From Aldehydirespirator sp965205155 (GTDB lineage: Bacteria > Actinomycetota > Acidimicrobiia > Acidimicrobiales > Aldehydirespiratoraceae): a stretch of DNA of 64,000 nt. Positions 24,346-33,145 of the stretch are shown piece after piece (the first letter of the stretch is position 1; each line of letters opens with the position of its first letter). The stretch is from contig OZ242033.1 of NCBI GenBank assembly GCA_965205155.1, positions 372,001-436,000 on the forward strand, written 5' to 3'. The position numbers were made by a program, and so were the translations under genes. The notes beneath the pieces are model-generated. The model was given only the letters and a program-made list of their open reading frames with translations. It made no database searches and had not been told where the DNA came from.

Positions 24346-25293
24346 GTGGCACCACCCGCCTACGCCCGGCTAACCCGGTTCGCCCTGTGGGCGCTCGCGG
24401 CAATCGTCGTAACCGGCGTATCGGTCCGCCTCACCGGGTCGGGTCTGGGCTGCGAGGACTGGCCCACCTGCTCGGAGGACCGCTTCGTAGCCGACCTCGA
24501 GTACCACGCTCTGGTGGAGTTCGTGAACCGGCTGTTCACCGGGGTTGTGGCGATCGCGGTGATCGCGGCCGTGCTCGGCTCCTGGAGGCGGCGACCCCGG
24601 CGAACCGACCTCATCGTGTTGTCTCTGGGCCTGGTGGCGGGGGTGCTGGCCCAGGTCGGGCTGGGGGCCCTGCTGGTGCTGTCCGAACTCGATCCCCGCT
24701 TCACCATGGGGCACTTCCTGCTGTCGATGGTGCTGCTGTGGAATGCGGCCGTGCTCGACGTCAGAGCCCGCAGTGACACCGTCACCGCAGGCACGGCCGG
24801 GAGGCCCGACGGCACGGCGCCCGGTGAGCGGCCGCACGACGGGACGACCCGGCTGATGCTGTGGGCCGTGCTGGTGGTCGGCGGGGCGTTGCTGGTCACC
24901 GGCACCCTGGTCACCGGGGCGGGACCCCATGCCGGCGACACCCGGGCCGAGCGGCTCCCGCTGCTGGTGCGCGAAGTCGCCCGAATCCACAGCATCGTCG
25001 CGCTGATCCTGCTAGGGATGGTGGTGTGGACGTGGTGGCGGCTGCGGGCATCGGGCTCGACAGGGCACGTCCGGATGGGACGGATTGCGGTGCTGCTCGC
25101 CGTGCAGGGCGCGGTGGGCTACACGCAGTACTTCACCGGTGTGCCCGTGCTGCTCGTAGGAGTTCACGTGACCCTGGCGTCGATCACCTGGATCGAGATC
25201 GTCAAGGCCGCCCACGATCCGGCGACCGGGGCTGCGAGACGGGTGGAGCGAGACCCGGTCGACGGCATGCCGATAGTCGGAGCGCGGCCATGA
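24346..25293 (+). CDS. ctaA: Heme A synthase
   Basis: Converts heme O to heme A by oxidising the C8 methyl group. A 315-residue protein with eight membrane helices in two similar halves. The typical first-loop motif VRLTGSGLGCEDWPTC is at about residue 28, with the cysteine pair found in many members. Conserved histidines lie in EYHALVEFVNR, TMGHFLLS, ARIHSIVAL and VGVHVTLAS, the expected four heme-binding positions. The start is GTG at 24346. The stop overlaps the clpS start by four bases (ATGA), joining respiratory and proteolysis genes in one transcript. Confidence 0.94.
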   Translation: MAPPAYARLTRFALWALAAIVVTGVSVRLTGSGLGCEDWPTCSEDRFVADLEYHALVEFVNRLFTGVVAIAVIAAVLGSWRRRPRRTDLIVLSLGLVAGVLAQVGLGALLVLSELDPRFTMGHFLLSMVLLWNAAVLDVRARSDTVTAGTAGRPDGTAPGERPHDGTTRLMLWAVLVVGGALLVTGTLVTGAGPHAGDTRAERLPLLVREVARIHSIVALILLGMVVWTWWRLRASGSTGHVRMGRIAVLLAVQGAVGYTQYFTGVPVLLVGVHVTLASITWIEIVKAAHDPATGAARRVERDPVDGMPIVGARP

Positions 25294-25580
25294 CCTCTCC
25301 GATTACCTCGCCGGTCCTGGATCCGGTGGACGAGACCGACCGGAGGCCCGACCTGCCCTGGAAGGTGATCGTTCTCGACGACCCGGTCAACCTGATGTCG
25401 TATGTCACCTACGTGTTCCGCAAGCTGTTCGGCTACTCGCAGCAGAAGGCGCACCGCCTGATGATGCAGGTCCACACCGAGGGCAAGGCCGTGGTGGCGT
25501 CGGGCCAGCGGGAGAAGGCCGAGTTCGACGTGTATCGGCTCCACGAGCACGGCCTGTGGGCCATCCTCGAGCAGGATTGA
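25290..25580 (+). CDS. clpS: ATP-dependent Clp protease adaptor ClpS
   Basis: A 96-residue adaptor that delivers N-degron substrates to the ClpA/ClpC unfoldase. The core begins at PWKVIVLDDPVN (about residue 24), which contains the N-terminal residue-binding pocket. The helical segment KAHRLMMQVHTEGKA and the closing LHEHGLWA strand follow, as in the family. The first 22 residues are a flexible tail. The start is ATG at 25290, overlapping the ctaA stop. The stop overlaps the DUF2017 gene start by one base, an arrangement known from other actinobacteria. Confidence 0.93.
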   Translation: MTSPITSPVLDPVDETDRRPDLPWKVIVLDDPVNLMSYVTYVFRKLFGYSQQKAHRLMMQVHTEGKAVVASGQREKAEFDVYRLHEHGLWAILEQD

Positions 25581-26068
25581 TGGCACGCGGCAGGTTCCGG
25601 CTCGGCCCCGACGGCATCAGGCTGACGCTGCGAGACGGCGAGCGATCGGGGCTCGCGGCGGTGCTCGAGCAGTTCCGGCAGCTGCTCCTGGAGGGCACGG
25701 ATGCGTCGATGCTGCGCTTCCAGCCGCCGGTGCACATCCACGACCACAAGGCCTCCGACGAGTTCTGGGATATGGCCGCGGGGCCCCTGCTGCAGCACCG
25801 GCTGGAAGCCCTCGACATCGTGGAGGCCGGGCTGGCGGGTGCCGCTCTGGACGACGAAGCAGTCTCGGCCTGGATACAGACCCTCAACAGCCTGCGCCTC
25901 TACCTGGGCAACACGCTCGAGGTCGGAGCGGCGACGTTCGACCCGCCCCGACCGGGCGACCAGCCCCAGGAAGCCGCCCGCTACATGCTCTACGAATGGT
26001 TGGGCGGCCTGCTCGACCAGCTGGTCGCCACCGCAGCCGGAACCCTCCCGCCCGGCACCGACGACTGA
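25580..26068 (+). CDS. DUF2017 family protein
   Basis: A 162-residue soluble protein of the actinobacterial DUF2017 family, usually encoded just after clpS. Features are an N-terminal beta-like segment (FRLGPDGIRLTL), a long helical middle, SAWIQTLNSLRLYLG at about residue 100 and YEWLGGLLDQL near the C-terminus. Its role is unknown; constant linkage with clpS suggests an accessory part in regulated proteolysis, which is inference from neighbourhood. The ATG at 25580 overlaps the last base of the clpS stop. An ATG at 25556 inside clpS is possible but would extend beyond the family start. Confidence 0.85.
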   Translation: MARGRFRLGPDGIRLTLRDGERSGLAAVLEQFRQLLLEGTDASMLRFQPPVHIHDHKASDEFWDMAAGPLLQHRLEALDIVEAGLAGAALDDEAVSAWIQTLNSLRLYLGNTLEVGAATFDPPRPGDQPQEAARYMLYEWLGGLLDQLVATAAGTLPPGTDD

Positions 26069-26100
26069 GAACCGAAGTCCTGACGAGTAGCCTCGAAACG

Positions 26101-27186
26101 ATGCCGGTCCAACGCATGGAGCCCACGAATGCCCCGCTTCCCTCGGCCTTTCCCGAGGGCTGGTACTTCGTCGCCAGCCGCAAGGACCTGGAGAAGGCCA
26201 GGATCGTCCGCAAGACCTGGATGGGAACCGAGATCGTCGCCTGGTCCGACGAGGACGGGCACGTCTGCGTAGCCGAGGCCTACTGCCCGCATCTGGGTTC
26301 CGACCTGGGCCCCGCGGTCGGCGGGCGGGTGCGCGACGGCCGGCTCGTCTGTCCCTTCCATGGTTTCGAGTACGACACCGCCGGCCAGTGCGTGGCCACC
26401 CCCTTCGCGCCCGCGCCGAAGGCGGCGCGGCTGCGAGTATTCGAGAGCCACCAGATCGCCGGTCTGGTCTTCGCCTGGTGGGGGATCGGTGGGCGGCAAC
26501 CGCAATGGCACCTGCCCACCGAGCAGCCGGACCAGACCGGCTGGAGCGACCTGCACATCTGGACCTCTCGCTTCGCCGGCCATCCCCAGGAGACCACCGA
26601 GAACTCGGTGGACCTGGCCCACCTGCGCTACGTGCACGGCTACGACAGCGTGAGCCGCGTCGGCTCGATGTCGGTGGACGGGCCCATTCTCGTGAGCGAC
26701 TTCGACTTCGCCAGCACCCGGAACATCACCCGATTCGCCTCCATCGACCTCGAAGTCTCCGCCAGGACACTCGTCGTCGGCCTGGGCTACTCGTTCGTGG
26801 AGATACGCGAGCACACCATCGGCCTGGACATGCGCCTATGGATACTGGCGACGCCGGTCGACGGCACGCTCATCGACCTGTCGGTGGTCTCGCAGATGGG
26901 CGAGGTGCGCAGTCCGAACCGCTGGATCGCGGGGCTGGGATTCCTCCCGGTGAGGCTGCGCGCCCCCATCATGAACCGGATCATGGCGTCCTTCGAGCGG
27001 CGGGACGTGCTGCAGGACGTGCCGATCTGGAGCACCAAGAGCTACCGGTCCCACCCCCGCCTGGCCCGCTCAGACGGAGAGATCATGCGGTACCGCGCCT
27101 ATTGCGCCCAGTTCTATCCCGACCCGCCGGCTGCGGCCGGCGACACCGAGACCGTCGTCGACCTGCGAGCAGCAGCCGACGGGTAG
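26101..27186 (+). CDS. Rieske non-heme iron oxygenase (KshA / sterol desaturase-like)
   Basis: A 361-residue oxygenase alpha subunit. The Rieske [2Fe-2S] ligands are CPHLG (about residue 61) and CPFHGFEYD (about 84). The catalytic mononuclear iron site reads DLAHLRYVH at about residue 176, the D-x2-H-x4-H pattern. The overall plan, with a short C-terminal domain and an ENSVDLAH block, resembles steroid-type enzymes such as 3-ketosteroid 9-alpha-hydroxylase KshA or DAF-36/Neverland sterol C7 desaturases, rather than aromatic-ring dioxygenases. The exact substrate cannot be assigned. The start is ATG at 26101; MEPTN at 26116 is the alternative. It is followed closely by a P450 and an RND transporter on the same strand. 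No reductase gene is nearby. Confidence 0.8.
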   Translation: MPVQRMEPTNAPLPSAFPEGWYFVASRKDLEKARIVRKTWMGTEIVAWSDEDGHVCVAEAYCPHLGSDLGPAVGGRVRDGRLVCPFHGFEYDTAGQCVATPFAPAPKAARLRVFESHQIAGLVFAWWGIGGRQPQWHLPTEQPDQTGWSDLHIWTSRFAGHPQETTENSVDLAHLRYVHGYDSVSRVGSMSVDGPILVSDFDFASTRNITRFASIDLEVSARTLVVGLGYSFVEIREHTIGLDMRLWILATPVDGTLIDLSVVSQMGEVRSPNRWIAGLGFLPVRLRAPIMNRIMASFERRDVLQDVPIWSTKSYRSHPRLARSDGEIMRYRAYCAQFYPDPPAAAGDTETVVDLRAAADG

Positions 27187-27205
27187 AAGGAGTGGGCGAA
27201 CTCGG

Positions 27206-28483
27206 ATGACTGGCGGCGCGATCGACAGGGTGCACGATGAAGGCGGTCGTGGCCGGAGGCCGGCCTTGGAGGCTCGAACGGTGCTCGATCCGGCGGTCTG
27301 GGCCGATCCCTATCCGTTCTATGAGAGACTCCGCCGGGAGCGTCCCGTGTGGCTGGTGCCGGGACTCGATCTGGCCTATGTCGCCACCCACGATCTGATC
27401 GTGGACGCCCTCCGCCGGATCGACGACTTCTCCAACCACCTCGACATGCTGGTCATCACCGGCGACGACGGCAGCCCCGACCTGTTCCACACCGAGGAGT
27501 TCGGCGAGGGCACCACCACCCTGGCCACCGCCGACCCGCCCGAGCACACCGTTCACCGCGGCCTGGTATTCCCCGAGTTGGTCGCCCGCCGCATGGAGGC
27601 CATGCGGCCCGAGATCGAGGTCTTCATCGACGAGCGGCTGGCCGTCGCCCGATCCCAGGGGGCCAGGGTGGAGTGGGCCGGCACCGTGGCCCAGCCTGTG
27701 CCCGCCCGGGTCATCGGACGGCTCATCGGCCTGCCCGACGAGGACTGGCCCCGGGTAATGGAGTGGGCCCTCGGCGGCAGCAGGGTGCTGGCAGGCTTGC
27801 TCACCCGGCAGGACATGCGCGCCTTGATCGATCGGCCGAGCGAGGCGAACGGGTTCCTGTACGCCAAGCTGAGCGAGGCCGGGAACGATCCCGGCGACGA
27901 CCTCCTGGGGGTCTGCGCCAGAGCGGTCGCCAGCGGCGATCTGGAGGTGGGCGACGCCATCGGCACCCTCACCGTGCTGCTCGGCGCCGGCGGAGAATCC
28001 ACGGCATCGCTGATCGGGAACGCGGTGCGGGTCCTGGCCGGCGACCCCTCCCTCCAGGAGCAGGTCCGGGCCGACCACGGCCTCATCGAGCGCTTCATCG
28101 AGGAGGCCGTACGGCTCGAATCGCCGTTTCGGGGCCACTACCGCCAGGTGAGGCGCGACTGCGAACTGGGGGGCGTCACCCTCACTGCCGGCACCACCGC
28201 TTTCTTGCTGTGGTCATCGGCCAACCGCGACCCGGCCGAGTTCGACCGGCCCGACGAAGTGGTTCTGGACCGCCGCATACCCCGCAGTCACCTGGCCTTC
28301 GGACGGGGCATCCACCACTGCGTCGGCGCTCCGCTGGCCCGCCTGGAGACCCTCTGCTCGCTGGAGCGCCTGCTGCAGGACACCTCGTGGTTCAGTCTGG
28401 CCGACGACGACCCGCCCCGCTGGGAGAGAAGCATGTTCGTGCGCCGCCACGAGCACCTCCCCCTGGACGTGACCTGGAACTAG
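27206..28483 (+). CDS. Cytochrome P450
   Basis: A soluble class I bacterial P450 of 425 residues. The heme-cysteine loop reads FGRGIHHCVGAPLAR at about residue 367. The K-helix ExxR is EAVRLE at about 295. The I-helix GAGGEST at about 258 keeps the acid/alcohol pair for oxygen activation (glutamate-serine-threonine). An unusual stretch HLDMLVITGDDGSPD lies in the B-C region near residue 85, likely in substrate access. No ferredoxin gene is adjacent. It begins 20 bases after the Rieske gene, and an RND transporter follows 34 bases after it, so the three probably act on or move the same lipid-like compound. Confidence 0.9.
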   Translation: MTGGAIDRVHDEGGRGRRPALEARTVLDPAVWADPYPFYERLRRERPVWLVPGLDLAYVATHDLIVDALRRIDDFSNHLDMLVITGDDGSPDLFHTEEFGEGTTTLATADPPEHTVHRGLVFPELVARRMEAMRPEIEVFIDERLAVARSQGARVEWAGTVAQPVPARVIGRLIGLPDEDWPRVMEWALGGSRVLAGLLTRQDMRALIDRPSEANGFLYAKLSEAGNDPGDDLLGVCARAVASGDLEVGDAIGTLTVLLGAGGESTASLIGNAVRVLAGDPSLQEQVRADHGLIERFIEEAVRLESPFRGHYRQVRRDCELGGVTLTAGTTAFLLWSSANRDPAEFDRPDEVVLDRRIPRSHLAFGRGIHHCVGAPLARLETLCSLERLLQDTSWFSLADDDPPRWERSMFVRRHEHLPLDVTWN

Positions 28484-28516
28484 CAGGCCGCGCCTGGAAG
28501 GTACAGTGAACGCGCC

Positions 28517-31003
28517 ATGAGCCGTCTGCTCGATAGGTTCAGCCGGCTGGTTACGGCCCGACCGGTCATCACGATCGTCGTGCTCATCCTCCTGACGGTG
28601 GTGCTGGCCGCGGGGACGACGCGGCGGGCGCCCCCCACTGAGGGCACCGACGTGGCGTACCTTCCCCCCGACAGCGCCATCCGCGCTGCGCTGGTGGAGC
28701 TCGACGAATTCTTCGGGGAGTTCAGCGACGCCAATGTGGTGACCCTGGTCTTCCGGGGCGAGGCACTCACACCCGGCGGGCTCGCCCAGATGGACGCCCT
28801 CTTCGACGACATCCTCAGTGACCCGGGTGTGGCCCAGCGGCTGGTGCCGGCCGACCCGATCATCGCCCCCTCTCTGCTGATCGAGGCCGCGGGTGGTATC
28901 GATGCTGCGTCGGTCACACAGGCAGAGATCGACTCCATCGGTGGCATCCCCGAGATCGGTGGGGCGCTCGCCGCCCTGACCGGGCACGACACCGACGGCA
29001 CACCGGTCGCCATCGCCACCGTCCGCCTGAGCGACACCGGCGACGACAGAGTCTGGGACGCCGAGCGGACCATCAACGATGCGGCCATCGCCAGCGACGG
29101 CCCTCTGCGAGTGAGCAGCGTGTCGCCCATCGTGATCGAGGACGAGTACAAGCACGCCACCGAGACGGGGATGGCACCGCTGGTCGGGCTCGCCCTGGTA
29201 CTGATCGCGGGACTGATCCTGCTGTTCCTGCGCACCTTCTCCGATCTGGTGCTCACCCTCGCCGGCCTGGTCTTCTCAATAATGTGGATCGTCGGGGCGG
29301 AGGGCTGGCTCGGGCCGAACGGGCTGGGTTGGATCGGTCCTCCGAGTTCGGTCTCGACGATGGTGCCGATCATCGTGATCAGCCTCACGGTGGACTATGC
29401 GATCCAGGCCGTCTCGCACTACCGGGAGCGGCGGCTCGAGGGCGAGCCGGTGCTCGAGGCGGTCCGGACGGGACTGCACAACGTCGGTGTCCCGATCGTG
29501 CTGGCCGCGGTCACGACCATCGCCAGCTTCCTGTCGATCCTGTTCTCCCCCATCGGTGTGATCGGCGACTTCGGCGTCGTCGCGGCGCTGGGCGTGGCCT
29601 TGAGCCTGATCGTGATGCTGTCGCTGGTCCCGGCCGGCCGGACGATCATCGACCGGCGGCGCGAGGCACGGGGCAGGTTGAAGGAGCCGCGGCCCGTCTC
29701 GGGTGCGCTGCCCGGCATCGAACGGGCGGCCGAGTTGTTCGGGGCGGCGGTGGCCCGCCGGCCGGCTCCCTATCTCATCGCCGTCCTAGCCGTGACGGTG
29801 GCGTTCGGCTTCGCGGCCACGGGACTCCACTCGGTGTTCAGCATCCGCGACGTCCTGCCCCGGGGCGGGACCGTGCTGAACGACATGGAGACTCTCGAGG
29901 CAGCCGTCGGCGGCTCGACGGAGCAGGCCCGCGTGCTCGTGAAGGCCGAGGCGACCGAGACCCGCACGCTGCTGAACGTGCGGGATCTCACGGACGCCTT
30001 CGAGGACGAGCAGCGCCGCCCGCAGGCGGCCGCCGGGCCCATGGAGGCAACGTACGAGTCGCTGGCCCGCGACTGGACCCACGACAGCGGGGCGCCTGAT
30101 GACAAGTACGATCCCGATCTCGCCGCCCTCTTCGAGGAAGCCTCCGCCGACGTTCAGCTCGATCCGGCACTGATGCAGGAGTTCCTCGACCGGCTCGAGG
30201 CAGTGGATCCCGGCGTGGCACGCGTCCTGGTCAACAACCCCGACGGAACGGACGCGATCCTGCTCCAGTTCCCGACCTATACCGACGACCCCAGGGCAAC
30301 CGCGGTGATCCAGGAGGAGATCGAGGCGCTCTGGGCCGGCGACGACGGAGCCATCACCGCCACGGCGGAGAGCGTTCTGGCGGTCGCCATCACGGACCAG
30401 ATCACCGACGGGCAGACCGCGTCGATCAGCACGACCGTCGCGGTCGCCCTCGGCATCCTCGCCATCTTCTTCTGGGTGACGCTGCGCCGGCCCACCCTGT
30501 CGATCATCGCGGTCGGGCCGATCGTGCTCGTCCTCATCTGGGTCCTGGGCACGATGGCGCTGCTGGACATTCCCTACTCGCTGATCACCTCGATCATCAC
30601 CGCGCTGTCGATCGGGATCGGCGTGGACTACACGATCCACGTGATCCATCGCTACCGGGAGGAGTTCTCCCATGTGCGCAAGCCGGAGACGGCGGCAATC
30701 CGGACCCTCGCGACCACGGGGTCGGCGCTGCTGGGCTCCGCGCTGACGACGGCGTTCGGGTTCGGTGTGCTGGCGTTCTCGCCGCTGGACGGGTCCCGGC
30801 AGTTCGGCATCACCGCCGCCATAACGATCGGGTACTCCCTGCTCGTCTCGGTCCTGGTGGTCCCCCCGGCGATGACCGTGTGGGGCGCCTACGAGAACAT
30901 GCGCCTGCGCTCGACCGTCCAGCGCCTGTGGGACGACATCGACGTGGCGGCCGAGGAGGTCTACCAGCGCCATGCGCAGGAGCACGGCGCGCCAGACGGC
31001 TAG
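28517..31003 (+). CDS. RND/MMPL superfamily lipid transporter
   Basis: An 828-residue protein with the RND plan in two repeats. An N-terminal helix at about residues 17-35 is followed by a large extracytoplasmic loop (about 36-210), then five to six helices (about 215-375). A further helix near 415 comes before a second loop (about 435-630) and six more helices to about 810. The helix IV-like segment VDYAIQAVSHYRER and its counterpart VDYTIHVIHRYREE are the twin motifs with the proton-relay aspartate typical of MMPL, HpnN and Patched-like proteins. It has no adaptor or outer-membrane partner gene. By position it probably moves a hydrophobic lipid linked to the Rieske and P450 genes upstream. 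The start is ATG at 28517. Confidence 0.88.
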   Translation: MSRLLDRFSRLVTARPVITIVVLILLTVVLAAGTTRRAPPTEGTDVAYLPPDSAIRAALVELDEFFGEFSDANVVTLVFRGEALTPGGLAQMDALFDDILSDPGVAQRLVPADPIIAPSLLIEAAGGIDAASVTQAEIDSIGGIPEIGGALAALTGHDTDGTPVAIATVRLSDTGDDRVWDAERTINDAAIASDGPLRVSSVSPIVIEDEYKHATETGMAPLVGLALVLIAGLILLFLRTFSDLVLTLAGLVFSIMWIVGAEGWLGPNGLGWIGPPSSVSTMVPIIVISLTVDYAIQAVSHYRERRLEGEPVLEAVRTGLHNVGVPIVLAAVTTIASFLSILFSPIGVIGDFGVVAALGVALSLIVMLSLVPAGRTIIDRRREARGRLKEPRPVSGALPGIERAAELFGAAVARRPAPYLIAVLAVTVAFGFAATGLHSVFSIRDVLPRGGTVLNDMETLEAAVGGSTEQARVLVKAEATETRTLLNVRDLTDAFEDEQRRPQAAAGPMEATYESLARDWTHDSGAPDDKYDPDLAALFEEASADVQLDPALMQEFLDRLEAVDPGVARVLVNNPDGTDAILLQFPTYTDDPRATAVIQEEIEALWAGDDGAITATAESVLAVAITDQITDGQTASISTTVAVALGILAIFFWVTLRRPTLSIIAVGPIVLVLIWVLGTMALLDIPYSLITSIITALSIGIGVDYTIHVIHRYREEFSHVRKPETAAIRTLATTGSALLGSALTTAFGFGVLAFSPLDGSRQFGITAAITIGYSLLVSVLVVPPAMTVWGAYENMRLRSTVQRLWDDIDVAAEEVYQRHAQEHGAPDG

Positions 31004-31006
31004 CCC

Positions 31007-31074
31007 GCTCAGATAGTTGGCTCGGTCAGATAGTTAGCTCGGTCAGACGGGCAACTCGGTCAGACCGGCAGCTC
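31007..31074 (-). repeat. Four 17-bp tandem units at the 3' end of the frameshifted GPP34-P450 gene
   Basis: On the minus strand the units read GAGCTGCCGGTCTGACC, GAGTTGCCCGTCTGACC, GAGCTAACTATCTGACC and GAGCCAACTATCTGAGC. The first contains the last codons and stop of the gene; the other three repeat that ending with its TGA. They lie between the convergent ends of the RND transporter gene and the P450 gene. The intact paralogue at 33146 has only one copy of this ending. Confidence 0.85.
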
Positions 31075-33086
31075 GCGCCTCTTCTCCACGACGGCGAACT
31101 TCAGCTTCTTGCTCGGGCACATCGACGCGAACGGGCTGATCCTGAGCTTGTAGTTCTTGGGTGCGATCTCGAGCCTGAAGTGGTGGGCGATAAGCAGCAG
31201 GTTCATCGCCATCTGCATCTCCACCATCCGGGCGCCGAGACACGTGTGCGTGCCCAGGCCGTACGGGGCGTAACTGCTGCCGAGATGCTCCTTGCGCGGC
31301 TCCGCGTAGCGGTCGATGTCGAATTTGAAGGGGTCGGGGAAGAGCTCCTTCATGTAGTGGGTCGAGGTGGTGGCGATGTGGACCCGGACCCCCTCCGGCA
31401 GCTCGTAGCCCTCGACCACGCACGCGTTCATGACGTTGCGGACCGACATCGGCACGGTCGGCCAGAGACGCAGGCACTCCATGATGAAGCGGCGAGTGAC
31501 GTCGGTGGCCGGTCCGGTGAGCGTCTTGGGATCCGGGTCGCCGTCGGCGAACACGGCATCGGCCTCGGCCCGGATCATGTCACCGAACTCCGGCTGCGTC
31601 AGCATGGCGTAGACGATGAAGCTGAGCTCGTCGCCGACGTACATGCTGGCCAGCAGGGGAGTCGAGAGCACGAACCGCAGATTCGACTCCGGAAGGAACT
31701 GCCGATCATTCGAGTGGATGCTCAGCAGATCGTCGGCGAGATCCCGGGACACCCGGCCCGCTGAGCGGGGGTGTGGACGCTCTGAACCCGATCCACGACC
31801 TCGTCGATCAGCTTCGCTCGACGCTTCATGCCCGGGGTCTTCAGCATGAACCTGGGCATGGTCTTGGCGAGGTACGCCTTGAGTGCCCGCTCCTTGAACA
31901 CCTGCAGGTCCTCGACGATGTCCTGTGACTCGATGCTGACCGACAGCGGCGATATCTGCGAGTTGACCAGCAACCGGCACTCTCGCACGGCGCGGAGCTC
32001 CTGTCCGACGGCCCAGGTCGCCAGATGGTTCCGTGCGTGCGAGAAGACCTCGTCCAGCCGCTCTTCCAGCCTGGCGCGCGAATACCCCGACTGAACGGAC
32101 TTCCGGTACCGGAAATGGTCGGCGCCGTCCAATCCGGGCAGCAGTCCGACCCCGCCGTAGACCTTCTCCATGTCCTCGAAATAGTCCCTGGCCCTCAGGT
32201 ACATGCGACCGTGCCGATGGACCCAGTGATTGGTCTCGGGCCCGGCGATGAAGATCATGGGCTCCTTGAAGGGCGGCCGGATCTGGAACACCGGACCGTA
32301 CTCCTCGGCGAGCTCCGCGAAGAGCGCGGGCATGTTGCCGGTGCGAAGATGCTTGCTGCCCAGAATCTTCCGCATCTTTGCCACCGGAATCTGCTTGGTC
32401 AGGGCGGATCGCCGGAACAGTGGCCCGGCGATGTTGTGCCCGACCGCTTCGGCGATGGCCCGGCCGATCAGGTCCATCTTGCAGATCTGCTCGACGCGCT
32501 CCTCGGACTCCTCGTCGAGCTCGAAGATGAACCTCAGGACGTCGCAGGTGTGGATGAGACCGATGATGACGATGTCTCTCGGGTCCGGGATCTCGTTGTT
32601 GAAGATGGCCCTGCTGATGCGGGTCTTGACGAACTCGACCGCGGTGCCGACCTCGGAGCCGGTGTGCACGCCCATCCTCCAGGCGGACCCGGCCAGCGAC
32701 CAGAAGTCGCCGTCGTGGTGCTGCAGTATCTTCAGGTCGACCAAGTGGTCCAAGGTCATGTCGATGATCGACTCCGCTTCGGGAGCGAGCCTCTCGATCC
32801 AGTACTGGGCATTCCGCCGCTCCCGCGAGGCGGCGATCCTGTAGAGGATGGGGTCGAGCGCGGGGTCGCCGGTTGCGGTCCCGTCCAGGAGGATCAGAGA
32901 CTCCATGTCCGTGTCGACGCGAGACATGAGCGACAGCTCGGCGAGGGCCGCACCGACGATGGCGCAGTTCAGGTTCCACCCGGGCACCTGGCGGAAGTAG
33001 CCGCTCTCCTCATTGAGGAGCGTCAGGACGAGTTCATCGACCAGGGTCAACGACCTGGTCATGACACCGCGGCCGGCCTGGGACAT
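31060..33086 (-). pseudogene. GPP34-cytochrome P450 fusion, second copy, broken by a 1-base frameshift
   Basis: A tandem paralogue of the intact gene at 33146-35170. The first part reads in frame from ATG 33086 (or MTRS at 33062) through the GPP34 domain and the first P450 half to THTPAQRAGCP, then stops at 31722. The rest continues in another frame from DLADDLLSIHS to the end KRRELPV at 31060. Compared with the intact copy, one base is missing around 31745-31750 (ATCCCGGGAC against ATCCCGAGGAC). Beyond the break the P450 half is complete, with the heme loop YGLGTHTCLGARM and ExxR in ECLRLWP. It is either a very recent pseudogene or a sequencing error in a C/G run. If the base is restored, it would be a second functional enzyme. 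Confidence 0.85.
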
Positions 33087-33145
33087 CAGTCCCGTCCTTT
33101 GCGCACCATCCGGCAAATCGTAGCCGGTCGGGTTGTCACCGTGCG

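Noticed and set aside
31060..33086. Programmed ribosomal frameshift in the second GPP34-P450 gene
   Set aside because: No slippery heptamer with a downstream structure is apparent, and the intact paralogue needs no shift; a simple one-base deletion explains it.
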